NCBI RefSeq assembly: GCF_902859805.1
Contig: NZ_CADIKC010000001.1
Location: forward strand, 868,001 to 932,000
Source: Paraburkholderia sediminicola
GTDB taxonomy: Bacteria > Pseudomonadota > Gammaproteobacteria > Burkholderiales > Burkholderiaceae
Reading direction: 5' to 3'
Length of the DNA: 64,000 bases
Shown here: positions 43,958-52,624 of the stretch, piece by piece
How the letters are laid out: every line of letters begins with the position of its first letter
Numbering within the stretch: position 1 is the first letter of the stretch
Position numbers and translations under genes: made by a program
The notes under the pieces: generated by a model
The model's database searches: none
Seen by the model: only the letters and a program-made list of their open reading frames with translations
What the model was told of the DNA's origin: nothing

Positions 43958-44530
43958 CTATTCCGACAATCCAATGTCGTTCGCGCTCCGGCTACGGACA
44001 TTCCCTGTCTCGTCGTACACCACGATGTCGAACCCTTCGCTTGGCGCGGGCAGGACGAAATGACGGGTGATTAGCTCATACTGCGCTTCGGATGTCTGGA
44101 ACGGATGCTCGCCTGATGCGTTCCTCGCCTTTAGACGAGCTTTGCAAATTTCATCGCCCACATCCAGATAGTGAAGCCGATGTTCGCACCCGACAGTCCG
44201 AAAAAGAAATTGCCCCCATGCACGGGTGTCGGTTGTGTTAAACGGGAAGTCCAGAACCACCGACGCTCCTGCTGCAAGGAGCGATTGAATGTGATCGGTG
44301 AGAACCGCCTTGATGCGTCCTGCGCAGCGCACATAGTCCGCTAGCGTATGGATTTCATCCGGATAAAGATGTGCCATCCATGCATCTTCGCTGATCAGGA
44401 CCGACCGCTGATCCTTTACCAGGCGGGCAGTCAGCGTGGACTTGCCCGAGGCGATTTTGCCGCAGACCATATGGAGAACGGCTGCGTTATTAAAACCAGC
44501 ACCCTCAACTAACCTGCTCTCACTCGTCAT
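43958..44530 (-). CDS. P-loop kinase-like ATPase
   Basis: 190 residues. Walker A GKIASGKST at 24-32 follows LHMVCG, and VVLDFPFNTTDTRAWG is a plausible Walker B/substrate segment with ERLH-type Arg residues later (KARLKARNASG). This is the zeta-toxin/adenylylsulfate-kinase-like fold of small AAA_33 proteins that phosphorylate small molecules or tRNA/UDP-sugars. The substrate is unknown. A terminator-like hairpin and a mini-ORF lie just upstream at 44561-44668, so translation or transcription may be attenuated. Confidence 0.8.
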   Translation of the reverse strand: MTSESRLVEGAGFNNAAVLHMVCGKIASGKSTLTARLVKDQRSVLISEDAWMAHLYPDEIHTLADYVRCAGRIKAVLTDHIQSLLAAGASVVLDFPFNTTDTRAWGQFLFRTVGCEHRLHYLDVGDEICKARLKARNASGEHPFQTSEAQYELITRHFVLPAPSEGFDIVVYDETGNVRSRSANDIGLSE

Positions 44531-44560
44531 TTCCAGGCACTCCGATTAGGGCCCAGAAAG

Positions 44561-44585
44561 CAAAAACCCGCCTTCTGGGCGGGTT
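44561..44585 (-). terminator. Leftward rho-independent terminator/attenuator ahead of the P-loop kinase
   Basis: Read leftward, AACCCGCC pairs with GGCGGGTT (arms at 44578-44585 and 44565-44572) and is followed by TTTTTGC. It ends a short transcript that would start right of it and carry the 18-codon frame 44668-44612 (MNQSQINSIISAATVSAG). As it lies 31 nt before the kinase ATG it may act as an attenuator, or it may terminate a small RNA. Confidence 0.6.
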
Positions 44586-44611
44586 GTGATTGCATATGGT
44601 CAACCCAATAG

Positions 44612-44668
44612 CTATCCCGCCGAGACTGTCGCGGCGCTAATAATCGAGTTGATCTGGGATTGATTCAT
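44612..44668 (-). CDS. Possible 18-codon leader peptide
   Basis: ATG at 44668, stop TAG at 44614-44612, encoding MNQSQINSIISAATVSAG. There is no good Shine-Dalgarno sequence, but the location directly upstream of a leftward terminator hairpin and the kinase gene is that of a leader peptide. Low confidence. Confidence 0.25.
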   Translation of the reverse strand: MNQSQINSIISAATVSAG

Positions 44669-45002
44669 GTGCAAAAGCATACGGCAGTGGGCGAATCCAG
44701 ACAAGCAAGAGTTGCGCTGAATAATCCAATCAACTAGGAATGATCAAAACAAAGTGAACATCGTGCCTAAAGTCAGCCATAGAAAAGCCGATATCAAGTA
44801 GTGGCAGCAAGCAGACGGTTGACGCGCGCGCGAAAAAAGCTCGATTTGATGCTTATTGCTTAACGCGAAACGTATCCGGGCGATACGACGGCCTGCTGGG
44901 TGCATGAAGCATTGACCCAAACTCCACGCCGACTGGCCTTGATGTTTAAGCGTTAGCCCGCTAAAGACTCATATTCCGAAACAGAAAAAGGAGAAAAAAG
45001 AA

Positions 45003-45467
45003 ATGCAGTTGAAGAAATTGATTCCACTCGTTGTCTCGTTGCTGGTTATGGCAGGTTGCGCATCCGTACCGATGGGCGATCCGCAGAAGGACGCGGCACT
45101 GAAGACCTTCAACGCCCCACAAAACAAAGCGGCGATCTACGTGTATCGGAACGAGAGCATGGGCGCTGCAGTGAAGATGCCGGTGACGATTGATGGCCAG
45201 GTTCTCGGCGAGACGTTATCCAAGACGTATCTGTATACCGAAGTCGAACCGGGTTCGCATGAACTGGTGTCTAAAGCGGAGAACGATTCAACGCTTAAAG
45301 TTGACACGGAAGCCGGCAAGAACTACTACGTCTGGCAAGAGGTCAAGATGGGTATCCTGTATGCGCGCAACAAGCTGCAACTGGTCGACGATAAAACCGG
45401 TCAGGATGGTGTGAAGGAATCGAAACTGACAGTTGCGCCGACGGCAGAAACCAGCGCGGCCAAGTGA
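45003..45467 (+). CDS. DUF2846 lipoprotein
   Basis: 154 residues. A lipoprotein signal ends in LVMAGC (Cys 19), giving an outer- or inner-membrane lipid anchor. The domain has NKAAIYVYRNESMGAAVKMP, DGQVLGETLSKTYLYTEVEPG and KNYYVWQEVKMG, characteristic of DUF2846. The role is unknown; paralogues are common in Burkholderiaceae. It has its own strong ribosome site and a good terminator after it, so it is a single-gene unit. Confidence 0.85.
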   Translation: MQLKKLIPLVVSLLVMAGCASVPMGDPQKDAALKTFNAPQNKAAIYVYRNESMGAAVKMPVTIDGQVLGETLSKTYLYTEVEPGSHELVSKAENDSTLKVDTEAGKNYYVWQEVKMGILYARNKLQLVDDKTGQDGVKESKLTVAPTAETSAAK

Positions 45468-45503
45468 TGCTGATTTGCTGAATATCGCAGCGGATTCCGA
45501 TTA

Positions 45504-45530
45504 GCAACGCCCGCATAAAGCGGGCGTTGC
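45504..45530 (+). terminator. Hairpin terminator after the DUF2846 gene
   Basis: GCAACGCCCGC and GCGGGCGTTGC (45504-45514, 45520-45530) pair perfectly over a 5-nt ATAAA loop, 36 nt after the stop. The T-run is weak (TGTGTC). Confidence 0.75.
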
Positions 45531-45751
45531 TGTGTCGAAGTGAATGGTTATGGTGAGAGCGGGAATCGTGCAACCGGCGATCGAAGAACTACGACGACAT
45601 TTACGTCAGCTGGTCCGGTCGAGGTGGCTCAATGCGCCACGTTAGAAAAGGCTAATCTGAGCGAACCTCCCACAGCACTTTCAATAACAGCACCGGGGCG
45701 CAAGAGGACATCCAGGATGACCGCGCTACCGACAACCACTAGATAATCATC

Positions 45752-46264
45752 ATGCGCCTTCGTCACATCGCAGCGGTTTGTGCGGCATTTCCTTTGTTCG
45801 GTTGCGTGACTTTCCACGATTCCCGTCCCGTTGAACAACAGCAATCCGATCTGCGCGCAGCAACAGACGCATTAGTCGGTACTTACGAGGTGGTTGACAG
45901 CCGGATGAACAACCGTCACTTCACGAGCGTAGTGGTTGGGAAATCCACTGGTGCATACGGTCCGGACGTGACAATGATGGACGCGGCCTCTCAGGCTGCC
46001 GTCATGCGAGGCAGCAAAAAATGCCGTGGCTATGTTGTGCAAGCTCGATCATATGCATCCGTAATGTGCGACGCACCGGCTTATGGAGTCAATTTCTACA
46101 GCTTCGGCTCCGTAACGGATTTGGACCAGACAGTCAAAGATGGTGGTGTCATCAAATTGTTTCCGGACATGAAGGTCCCGCCTGGCGATTTCCTTCTGGA
46201 ATACGCCGAAGACATGAACGGTCGGATGCATTACCTCGTCTTGGCGAAGAAAACGACGCCCTAA
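45752..46264 (+). CDS. Lipoprotein of unknown function
   Basis: 170 residues, with a lipobox LFGC in MRLRHIAAVCAAFPLFGC. The mature part includes RGSKKCRGYVVQARSYASVM and MKVPPGDFLLEYAEDMNGRM; a small soluble beta domain in the periplasm is likely. No catalytic motif is recognised. Spacing from the DUF2846 gene (284 bp with a terminator between) indicates separate transcription. Confidence 0.65.
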   Translation: MRLRHIAAVCAAFPLFGCVTFHDSRPVEQQQSDLRAATDALVGTYEVVDSRMNNRHFTSVVVGKSTGAYGPDVTMMDAASQAAVMRGSKKCRGYVVQARSYASVMCDAPAYGVNFYSFGSVTDLDQTVKDGGVIKLFPDMKVPPGDFLLEYAEDMNGRMHYLVLAKKTTP

Positions 46265-46570
46265 TCGAAGTTCGACATCGTTTTTCTTGGTTGGACGAGT
46301 TTCCTTGGAAAGCTGAGATCTGTCGAAGGATCAATGTTTCCGAGCTGCATCGGTTCATTGACTATGTGATTGCCAACAATCGCTCCGTGTCCGGTTCTCC
46401 GGGGCGGATTGGACGCTCGTCTCCGGCTGTCAGAGGTCCGCTTTGGAGCCGAACTGGCCGCATGCCTTCAAACTGCATGCGCAGCTTCCAATGCTCGCAT
46501 GTCCTGTCCAGCCACGACATGGTGAGGCGTCATGGCGCAACAGCCCCCTTGCACTCAACTCAATCAGAGA
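46265..46570. other. Gap of 306 bp, nothing recognised
   Basis: Lies between the convergent lipoprotein and cupin genes. Open frames cross it, but they read as random shadows. No hairpin with a T-run was noticed. Confidence 0.5.
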
Positions 46571-47023
46571 TCAGAGCAGTGAAGGCAAAACGCGCGACCA
46601 GTCAGGTAAAGCATCAAGATCCGGCCGCATCGTGACGCTCTCCTGTTCGTTGGGATCGGTTCGGGCGATTACCGCGACGCAAGGCTCATCGGCGCTCGCG
46701 TTGTACGGAACATGCGGCATGCCTGCAGGGATGTAGAAGAAATCTCCGGCCCGAACCACCGCATGGCTCTCCAATCGTTCACCATACCAGCACCCCGAAA
46801 CGCCGCTCAGCTGATAGATGGCCGTCTCATGCTCCGCATGGAGATGCGCTTTGGCCCGGGCAGCCGGCGGAATTGTTGCTAGCTGAAGATGCACATGCTT
46901 CGATCCGACACTTTCAGCTGAGATACCTACCGCATAGGTCAGCCCTTGCTTCCCCTCGAACTGTGGGCCGGCTTGTACCAGTTGACAGGTTGGAGTGGCA
47001 GGCTTGTGTGCGCTGATGTTCAT
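46571..47023 (-). CDS. Cupin-domain protein
   Basis: 150 residues from ATG 47023, which has GGAGAAGCG upstream; an earlier start would add a basic tail. The cupin core shows KAHLHAEHETAIYQLSG (metal ligands His, His, Glu) and FFYIPAGMPHVPYNASADEP (the last His). Metal-bound cupins bind or turn over small organic molecules. It is divergent from the GNAT gene and its role is not evident. Confidence 0.85.
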   Translation of the reverse strand: MNISAHKPATPTCQLVQAGPQFEGKQGLTYAVGISAESVGSKHVHLQLATIPPAARAKAHLHAEHETAIYQLSGVSGCWYGERLESHAVVRAGDFFYIPAGMPHVPYNASADEPCVAVIARTDPNEQESVTMRPDLDALPDWSRVLPSLL

Positions 47024-47273
47024 CGCTTCTCCAAACAATGAGCGCCGACGTCGGCGAAATGGCGTGCATACGACCGCAGAATACACCCGCCCACTGTTTG
47101 AAAACGGTCATCTTTTATCGGCAGGTGTCGGCAATGAGCGGACCCTCGTTGTCCTCGCCTAGATCGTCGACAACCTGACTTATGTGGATGGGCTAAACAC
47201 CTGGCCGTCAACACTTGCGCGGCGTTGTTGATATCCAGTACGGTAACCGTTCTTTTGTCATCCCTTATAGCGC

Positions 47274-47780
47274 ATGGTCACTGTCCGCCTACTAGATCCA
47301 CATGACGCAGAGCAATTCAAAGCGTTGCGTCTTCTCGCCGTCGACAACGCCCCCACCGCCATATGGCCTACCCGTCAGGAGGAAATGGCACGCTCGACTG
47401 AGGAGATCGCCAACCGCGTCCGTTCAACGCCAACACAGGCCGTCTTCGGTGCGTTTGATGGTGAGGTACTGGTCGGCATCACGGGCGTGCGTCGTGAACC
47501 GCTGCGTCAGGTGCATCACAAGGCCACGATTTGGGGCGTGTTTGTCAACCCTTCATACCGCGGACGAGGAATCGCACAAACGCTTTTGTCGGCAGCGACA
47601 GTTCACGCGTCCGAGCAGTGGGACACCATCCAGTTGATGCTTTGCGTCAATGCGGAAAATCTGCCTGCAAAGAGGCTTTACGCGTCGCATGGCTTTCAGA
47701 CGTTCGGCCTGGAGCCACGCGCGATGAAGGTTGGAGATCGTTTTTATGACGAAGAGCATATGTGCAAACAACTGGACTAG
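47274..47780 (+). CDS. GNAT family N-acetyltransferase
   Basis: 168 residues with the acetyl-CoA loop VNPSYRGRGIAQTLLSAA, then NAENLPAKRLYASHGFQTF, the classic motif A/B pair of GCN5-related acetyltransferases. The acceptor could be an amine of an antibiotic, a polyamine or a protein N-terminus. It lies immediately left of the AT-rich SIR2-like gene and its flank. Confidence 0.88.
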   Translation: MVTVRLLDPHDAEQFKALRLLAVDNAPTAIWPTRQEEMARSTEEIANRVRSTPTQAVFGAFDGEVLVGITGVRREPLRQVHHKATIWGVFVNPSYRGRGIAQTLLSAATVHASEQWDTIQLMLCVNAENLPAKRLYASHGFQTFGLEPRAMKVGDRFYDEEHMCKQLD

Positions 47781-48194
47781 AGCGCCGCATCGCGTTAGAC
47801 CTGGTGCGGCCAGTTGCGGACGGCTGCACACGCTTTCAACTGGCCGTTCGAACGTCCAGTCTGCCCAGAAAAACGGACCTTGGTGTGCGCCTCACGGCAC
47901 TCACGGCATCGACATTTGCAGGCAGCCGTCAACTGTTTGAGGTAGTGGGCGATGCCACTCATCGCAGCATCGCTTCGACCGAAGATATGGGTCAAGTAGG
48001 TGCCGTTACTTGACTGTCTCATCTTGCGCCGGGCGCAATCCGCAACTTGGAGGCGCACCAGACTTGGCGAGCGTGCCCGCAGCAATCGCGACCTGGAATA
48101 CCGTCACGGCGGACGGCTCCCCCACCAAATTCCGTGACCTCTCCGGGCTCTGCAACACGTCGTATAAGACGTAAGAACAGGCGCGGCGTCGTTT
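47781..48194. other. Gap of 414 bp left of the SIR2-like gene
   Basis: No gene was supported in either strand. Composition is that of normal GC-rich DNA up to about 48180 and becomes AT-richer at the SIR2-like gene, so an insertion junction probably lies here. No integrase or att-like direct repeat was seen. Confidence 0.45.
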
Positions 48195-50681
48195 TCAATT
48201 TTCGGAGTTTGCCGAATTTTCGACCCATTTACCCGACGACGCAAAACTAGTCAGGCGCTGTCGCATTGTGTTCATGTATTGGTCACCATCCGTTTGACGC
48301 AAACGTGCGCGGAGCTCCTTGGCATATTCGGCCGCCTTCATGCGGGCTTCGCCGTCACCGTGGAATCGATGCACCACCCTCACTTCGCCCTCGGCCAATG
48401 TACAAATAGGAAAAATATCATCGCTATCGATTGAACTATCTAATCGCAGCAAGATAGCCCGCGCTTCACTTAGATACTCAAATGCAATGATCTCGTCGTC
48501 CAATTTTGGCGCAATTATAAGTAGCTGTTGCGCGAAGGCATGTTCTGTGTGTGGCATTCGATATGCTTCGCACGCGACCCGCAACTTTTCAAGGGCTGCA
48601 TCGTCCTCCCCAAAATCACGGTAGCAAAGGCCGTACTGGAGCCAAAACATTCCGTCTCGCTCAAATTTCTTTTCAAGAGATTGATAAAGACCCAAGATCA
48701 CCTTCTTTTTCCCGTGGAGTACGTTTCGAAGGAAATTATGATTAATAATGCCTTTGTAAATCCGAGCCTCTTTTTTGCTGATGTGCTGAATCACAGGCGC
48801 GGGGTAGATCGAGAACGCGCCCAGCAGAGCTTTTACCGCACGCTCAGTAAGTATTGGATCTACAATCTTGTCCATCAAATAGCGAGCATAAATCGGATGC
48901 CGAACCGAGTACTTTCCGTTTTCGGCACGTACAATTCCGGCAAGATTTTCTAAGAGCGAAGGCGCCTGTCTTAGCAGTCCCAGTTGTATGAGCGTGCGAT
49001 TAAGCAATTCAGCAGGCACGAAAGCTCTATTAACCGTCGCGAGTCCGATTATTAACATAAATATTCGATCATTATCGGTCTGCAAGGATCTGTAGTCTTT
49101 CTGGATTATTTTTTCATATCCTATTCCAGCAGTCGCTTCCCACAAAGCGATGAGTAGTTGTTTCCGCGAACGAATCATCAATTCGTCAATTCGAGCCTCC
49201 GGCGTCAGTTTGCCAAGTCTTGTCCAAGATCCATACTCTTGAATTTTTTCTAGCAGCTTGATTGCATCCGCATGAGAAAATTCGCTGATTACAACTTCCT
49301 TGGCCCCAAACCGACGAAGCTTACTTTTGGTCTTTCTTGCCCAAACATTCTCTCGCTCTGCACCAATAAAGTAGATACGCGAGACCTGCCGGTGTGAAAG
49401 AGCAACGACCAAATCATCGGAGAACGCATCGAGATTGTCGATCGCGACATAAATTCTCTTGATGTTATCAGTGCACGCTTCTTCGATCGCCTTTAGTGTT
49501 CCAAGAAGGTCATCTACAGGTTCAGCTATATGATAGACGGCTTGATCGGGCCTAACGGATAAGCGGAGGGCGACTTGCATCAAAGCGGTAGACTTTCCTG
49601 ACCCAGCCGGTCCTATTATCGGAAGGATGCAGGCATTTTGGGTCAAATTATCGAGTGCAGACAGGATAGCTTGCAGGACGTCCAATTCCGCTGGAATTTG
49701 ATTCAAAATATCATCCCACGTGGGATAAAATCCTTTGTAAAAGTCACGGATTTGCCCGTCTGAAACATTAGTCGTTTCGCGCGGCAAGAAATCAGGTCTA
49801 ACCAGTGTGACATTTTCAAACAAGGCGGCATATCCAGGCGCCTTCGCAGCGTCACTCTTGAGTACAGCGAGCTGTGGGATGCTCTCCGTAGCGAGATCCC
49901 AGGCTGAGATTGGTTTTTTGAAGTTGGAGTTTAGCCAATTTGTAAAATCCAGTAGAGTTCCACTGATATGAAAAATATTATAAGAGGCTAAATCTATTCT
50001 TTGAATCTCTGACGCATTCGGCGTCATGACAAAACTTACTCCATTTTTCTTTCCGTTTATTTCTTTATATCTCTCAATGTGGAACTTGAGTAACGGTTCA
50101 TCAAGTTTTGTTCCCACGAACAGAAAAGTATTTTCCACAAAATCTGATGCGGTCTGCTCATACCACGGCAATGCCTTGCCTGTAGCTTTAGCGTATTCCG
50201 CCGAGGAAAATATTATTCCATCACTCAGCCTGTCAATCGATCCATTTAGTTTAATATAATCCAATCGTTCAAAAACTTGATCCTGATTCTTGATGCTATC
50301 GCCTGCAATGAACGTCTCAACGTTCTGCTTTGAGCGCTGCGCCAATGCTTTGTCCAAAGCATCGTCAATGTTCAGCGTGTAGATGCGTCGCCAAGCGAAC
50401 TCAGCAAGAGCCAGATACTCTGGGGAAGGACGGGCGTGCCGAAATTTGCTCTCCAAAAAATTATCTAGCCGCGACTGCAATTTTGATCTAGCTGCAGAAT
50501 AAACGACTGACAAACTTTCTTGTTCGTATGGCAAGGCGGCCTCAGTGGCCAGAGCCTCCGCAAGTTGTCCGCCATCTAAGAGAGGGACGCCAGTCCGGGA
50601 TTTGCAACTCTTGGAAGCACCTGCCCCAAGGAACAGTGTGAGTCGGCCTGTTGTCAGCGCAGCCTTTATGTCTTCGTTCAT
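48195..50681 (-). CDS. SIR2-like / STAND-like P-loop NTPase, probable antiphage effector
   Basis: 828 residues. Residues 1-260 form a SIR2-like NAD domain: GAGAS at 19-23, TLNIDDALD with Asn 104, and a GTKLDEP Rossmann end. Where defence SIR2 proteins normally have KLHGS, this one reads KLNGS (Asn 146). A P-loop NTPase follows, with GPAGSGKST at 357-365 and Walker B-like YVAIDNLDAF near 411-420. The last ~200 residues look like helical repeats that could sense phage proteins. The layout resembles AVAST-type and other SIR2-STAND systems that deplete NAD on infection. Its AT-rich codon use points to horizontal transfer. It is a stand-alone gene. Confidence 0.8.
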   Translation of the reverse strand: MNEDIKAALTTGRLTLFLGAGASKSCKSRTGVPLLDGGQLAEALATEAALPYEQESLSVVYSAARSKLQSRLDNFLESKFRHARPSPEYLALAEFAWRRIYTLNIDDALDKALAQRSKQNVETFIAGDSIKNQDQVFERLDYIKLNGSIDRLSDGIIFSSAEYAKATGKALPWYEQTASDFVENTFLFVGTKLDEPLLKFHIERYKEINGKKNGVSFVMTPNASEIQRIDLASYNIFHISGTLLDFTNWLNSNFKKPISAWDLATESIPQLAVLKSDAAKAPGYAALFENVTLVRPDFLPRETTNVSDGQIRDFYKGFYPTWDDILNQIPAELDVLQAILSALDNLTQNACILPIIGPAGSGKSTALMQVALRLSVRPDQAVYHIAEPVDDLLGTLKAIEEACTDNIKRIYVAIDNLDAFSDDLVVALSHRQVSRIYFIGAERENVWARKTKSKLRRFGAKEVVISEFSHADAIKLLEKIQEYGSWTRLGKLTPEARIDELMIRSRKQLLIALWEATAGIGYEKIIQKDYRSLQTDNDRIFMLIIGLATVNRAFVPAELLNRTLIQLGLLRQAPSLLENLAGIVRAENGKYSVRHPIYARYLMDKIVDPILTERAVKALLGAFSIYPAPVIQHISKKEARIYKGIINHNFLRNVLHGKKKVILGLYQSLEKKFERDGMFWLQYGLCYRDFGEDDAALEKLRVACEAYRMPHTEHAFAQQLLIIAPKLDDEIIAFEYLSEARAILLRLDSSIDSDDIFPICTLAEGEVRVVHRFHGDGEARMKAAEYAKELRARLRQTDGDQYMNTMRQRLTSFASSGKWVENSANSEN

Positions 50682-51178
50682 TTTGCTGTTCTTTGGCAGG
50701 GCGTTCGCGCATTCCGGGAGCTACGGCCCTAGCGTAATTATTGGAGTGTTCTATGATTTTGTTGCAACGTGAGAACGATGCTTCTGAGATCGTAGCATGG
50801 CAATGCTAGGGCTATGCCGAGGGCGAAGTTCTGACGCTGTAAATGCCACCAATTCTCCTGCCCGGCCGCGTATAGCAATTCTTAAGTTGGGAGAGTCCGT
50901 GCATGTCGGAGCTGAGGCGACGCGTAAGATGGTCCGTACATGTCTGCGTGATGGTTTGCAGGCGGAGCAAGCACCAACGCCTGCGATTGCTCAAATATCC
51001 GTTAGGTATCGAAAGCTGCCGTTCATCTCGTGAGTCTCTAACGGCAGAAGTGGGTCGTCCAGAGACGGTCGCCGTCCGTCGCAGTGCGGCCAACAAGCGA
51101 CATCCACGCATGCAAGTAGAATCGTCAACAATCGCCTCCAGCAACTCGATGGCCGTTCCCATTTGATCAGACACGATT
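50682..51178. other. Gap of 497 bp between the SIR2-like and solute-binding genes
   Basis: It holds the divergent promoters of the SIR2-like gene (left) and the solute-binding-like gene (right). Several short open frames cross it, but none looks coding. The AT-rich composition ends within about 100 bp of the SIR2-like start. Confidence 0.45.
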
Positions 51179-51910
51179 ATGAAGTTAGCGATTGCGTATA
51201 TCGAAGAACCGCCGTTCGGGTGGACGGAGGCGGATCGTATTGCCACTGGTGCCGACATTGAACTGGCCGACACGGTTCTTCGGGCCATCGGCGCCAGCCA
51301 GATCGAACATCGCCTTACGACGTTCAGTGAACTGCTGCCGGGCGTCGAAGCCGGCCATTGGGATATGAACGTTCCGCTGTTCGTTACGCCCGAACGCACG
51401 AATCTGGTGGCGTTCAGCGTGCCCGTATGGGCCATGGGGGACGGGTTTCTGGTTCGGGCCGGGAATCCGAAGTTGCTCAACAGCTATGCATCACTCGCCA
51501 AACGACACGATGCGCGCCTTGGAATCATTGCCGGGCAGGTGCAGCATGAATCTGCGAGAGCGTCAGGCGTAAGTGAGGACCAGATAGCCATCTTCGAACA
51601 CCAGACGGATGCTATAGAAGCAGTTCGCTCGGGGGAGATCGATGCGTATGCAAGCACCGCCTTGGGCAATCGCATCTTGGCAGATAGTATCGGCCGTTCG
51701 GTGCTAGAGGCTGTGGAGCACAAGCCGGGAACAGATGGCCAGCAACAAAAGCTCCCGTTCGGAGCGTTCTCGTTTAACAGAAGAAACAGCGATCTGCTCA
51801 ATGCGGTAAACGCGCAGCTTCGTTCATATTTGGGCTCACCTGACCATCGCGCTCGCATGGCGAAATTCGGCATCACACGCAACGAAATCGACCCTGTACT
51901 CGCCCGTTAA
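51179..51910 (+). CDS. Solute-binding-protein-fold protein without signal peptide
   Basis: 243 residues of the family-3 (amino-acid-type) periplasmic binding fold: PPFGWTEADRIATGADIELA, WDMNVPLFVTPERTNLVAFS, FGITRNEIDPVL. The first strand starts at residue 3, so there is no room for a signal sequence, and no upstream in-frame extension is convincing. A cytoplasmic sensor or enzyme derived from a binding protein is possible. No permease or ATPase is linked. Confidence 0.75.
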   Translation: MKLAIAYIEEPPFGWTEADRIATGADIELADTVLRAIGASQIEHRLTTFSELLPGVEAGHWDMNVPLFVTPERTNLVAFSVPVWAMGDGFLVRAGNPKLLNSYASLAKRHDARLGIIAGQVQHESARASGVSEDQIAIFEHQTDAIEAVRSGEIDAYASTALGNRILADSIGRSVLEAVEHKPGTDGQQQKLPFGAFSFNRRNSDLLNAVNAQLRSYLGSPDHRARMAKFGITRNEIDPVLAR

Positions 51911-52055
51911 GTGTGGGGCGAGCTTCGGCCAACTTCGGTCCTTGGACATCGGCTCTTGCATCGTCGACAATCGGTATCTTGACGGAGATACCAGCCGGAA
52001 CTCATTCTTGATGCTGTATTCGAACCAGGACGATCAATGTTGTTATGGAGAGTGC

Positions 52056-52559
52056 ATGAACGCGAAGGTCGATGAACTTGCCAGGAAGCTCGTACGAAAT
52101 TTTAACGACATTGAGAAGACGGCGGAAGTTCGTTTGCCTCTATATGAGACGCTCACCGCGAGGCTCGGAACGGATACCGCAGCGAAACACCTCGGCGCAT
52201 CAGTTGATATTGTCGCTGCTGGAAAACGCTCGTGTCCGTATCACTTTCACCACGCACAAGAGGAAATGTTCGTTATCCTCGAAGGGGATGGAACGCTGCG
52301 CGTTGCGGACGAACTGATTCCGATCAAAGCCGGTGACGTCATTTTTATTCCTCCGGGTCCGGAATATCCGCATCAGATCATCAATTCATCGAAAGCGCCG
52401 CTTAAATATCTCTCGATTGGCACACGACACGACCCGGAAGTCGTCGAATACCCGGACTCAGGGAAGTACCAGGCGATTGCTCGCGGCAATGCGGATGTAC
52501 CCCTCAGCGTTGTTCAGCGAAAAGGTAACTCCCTTGACTACTGGGACGATGAGCCGTAA
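52056..52559 (+). CDS. Cupin-domain protein
   Basis: 167 residues from ATG 52056, which has ATGGAGAGTGC upstream. Cupin motifs YHFHHAQEEMFVILEGDG and FIPPGPEYPHQIIN provide the His/His/Glu/His set; the family includes sugar isomerases and dioxygenases. The tail includes VEYPDSGKYQAIARG, common in small soluble cupins. It follows the binding-fold gene by 145 bp on the same strand. Confidence 0.85.
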   Translation: MNAKVDELARKLVRNFNDIEKTAEVRLPLYETLTARLGTDTAAKHLGASVDIVAAGKRSCPYHFHHAQEEMFVILEGDGTLRVADELIPIKAGDVIFIPPGPEYPHQIINSSKAPLKYLSIGTRHDPEVVEYPDSGKYQAIARGNADVPLSVVQRKGNSLDYWDDEP

Positions 52560-52624
52560 GTCCCTGAGCGACCGCTTTGGAGACGTTCGTTTGACCGTTG
52601 TGGGTCGAAAGCAGATATCACGCG

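Larger units (their letters stand above)
44531..45002. other. Gap of 472 bp with a leader-like element
   Basis: Besides the hairpin and mini-ORF at 44561-44668, the right part (44700-45002) is AT-rich and ends in a strong ribosome site (AAAGGAGAAAAAAG) for the next gene. No further coding region was seen. Confidence 0.5.

Noticed and set aside
46021..46635. 204-residue rightward frame over the lipoprotein end
   Set aside because: Starts inside a supported gene and reads as an out-of-frame shadow.
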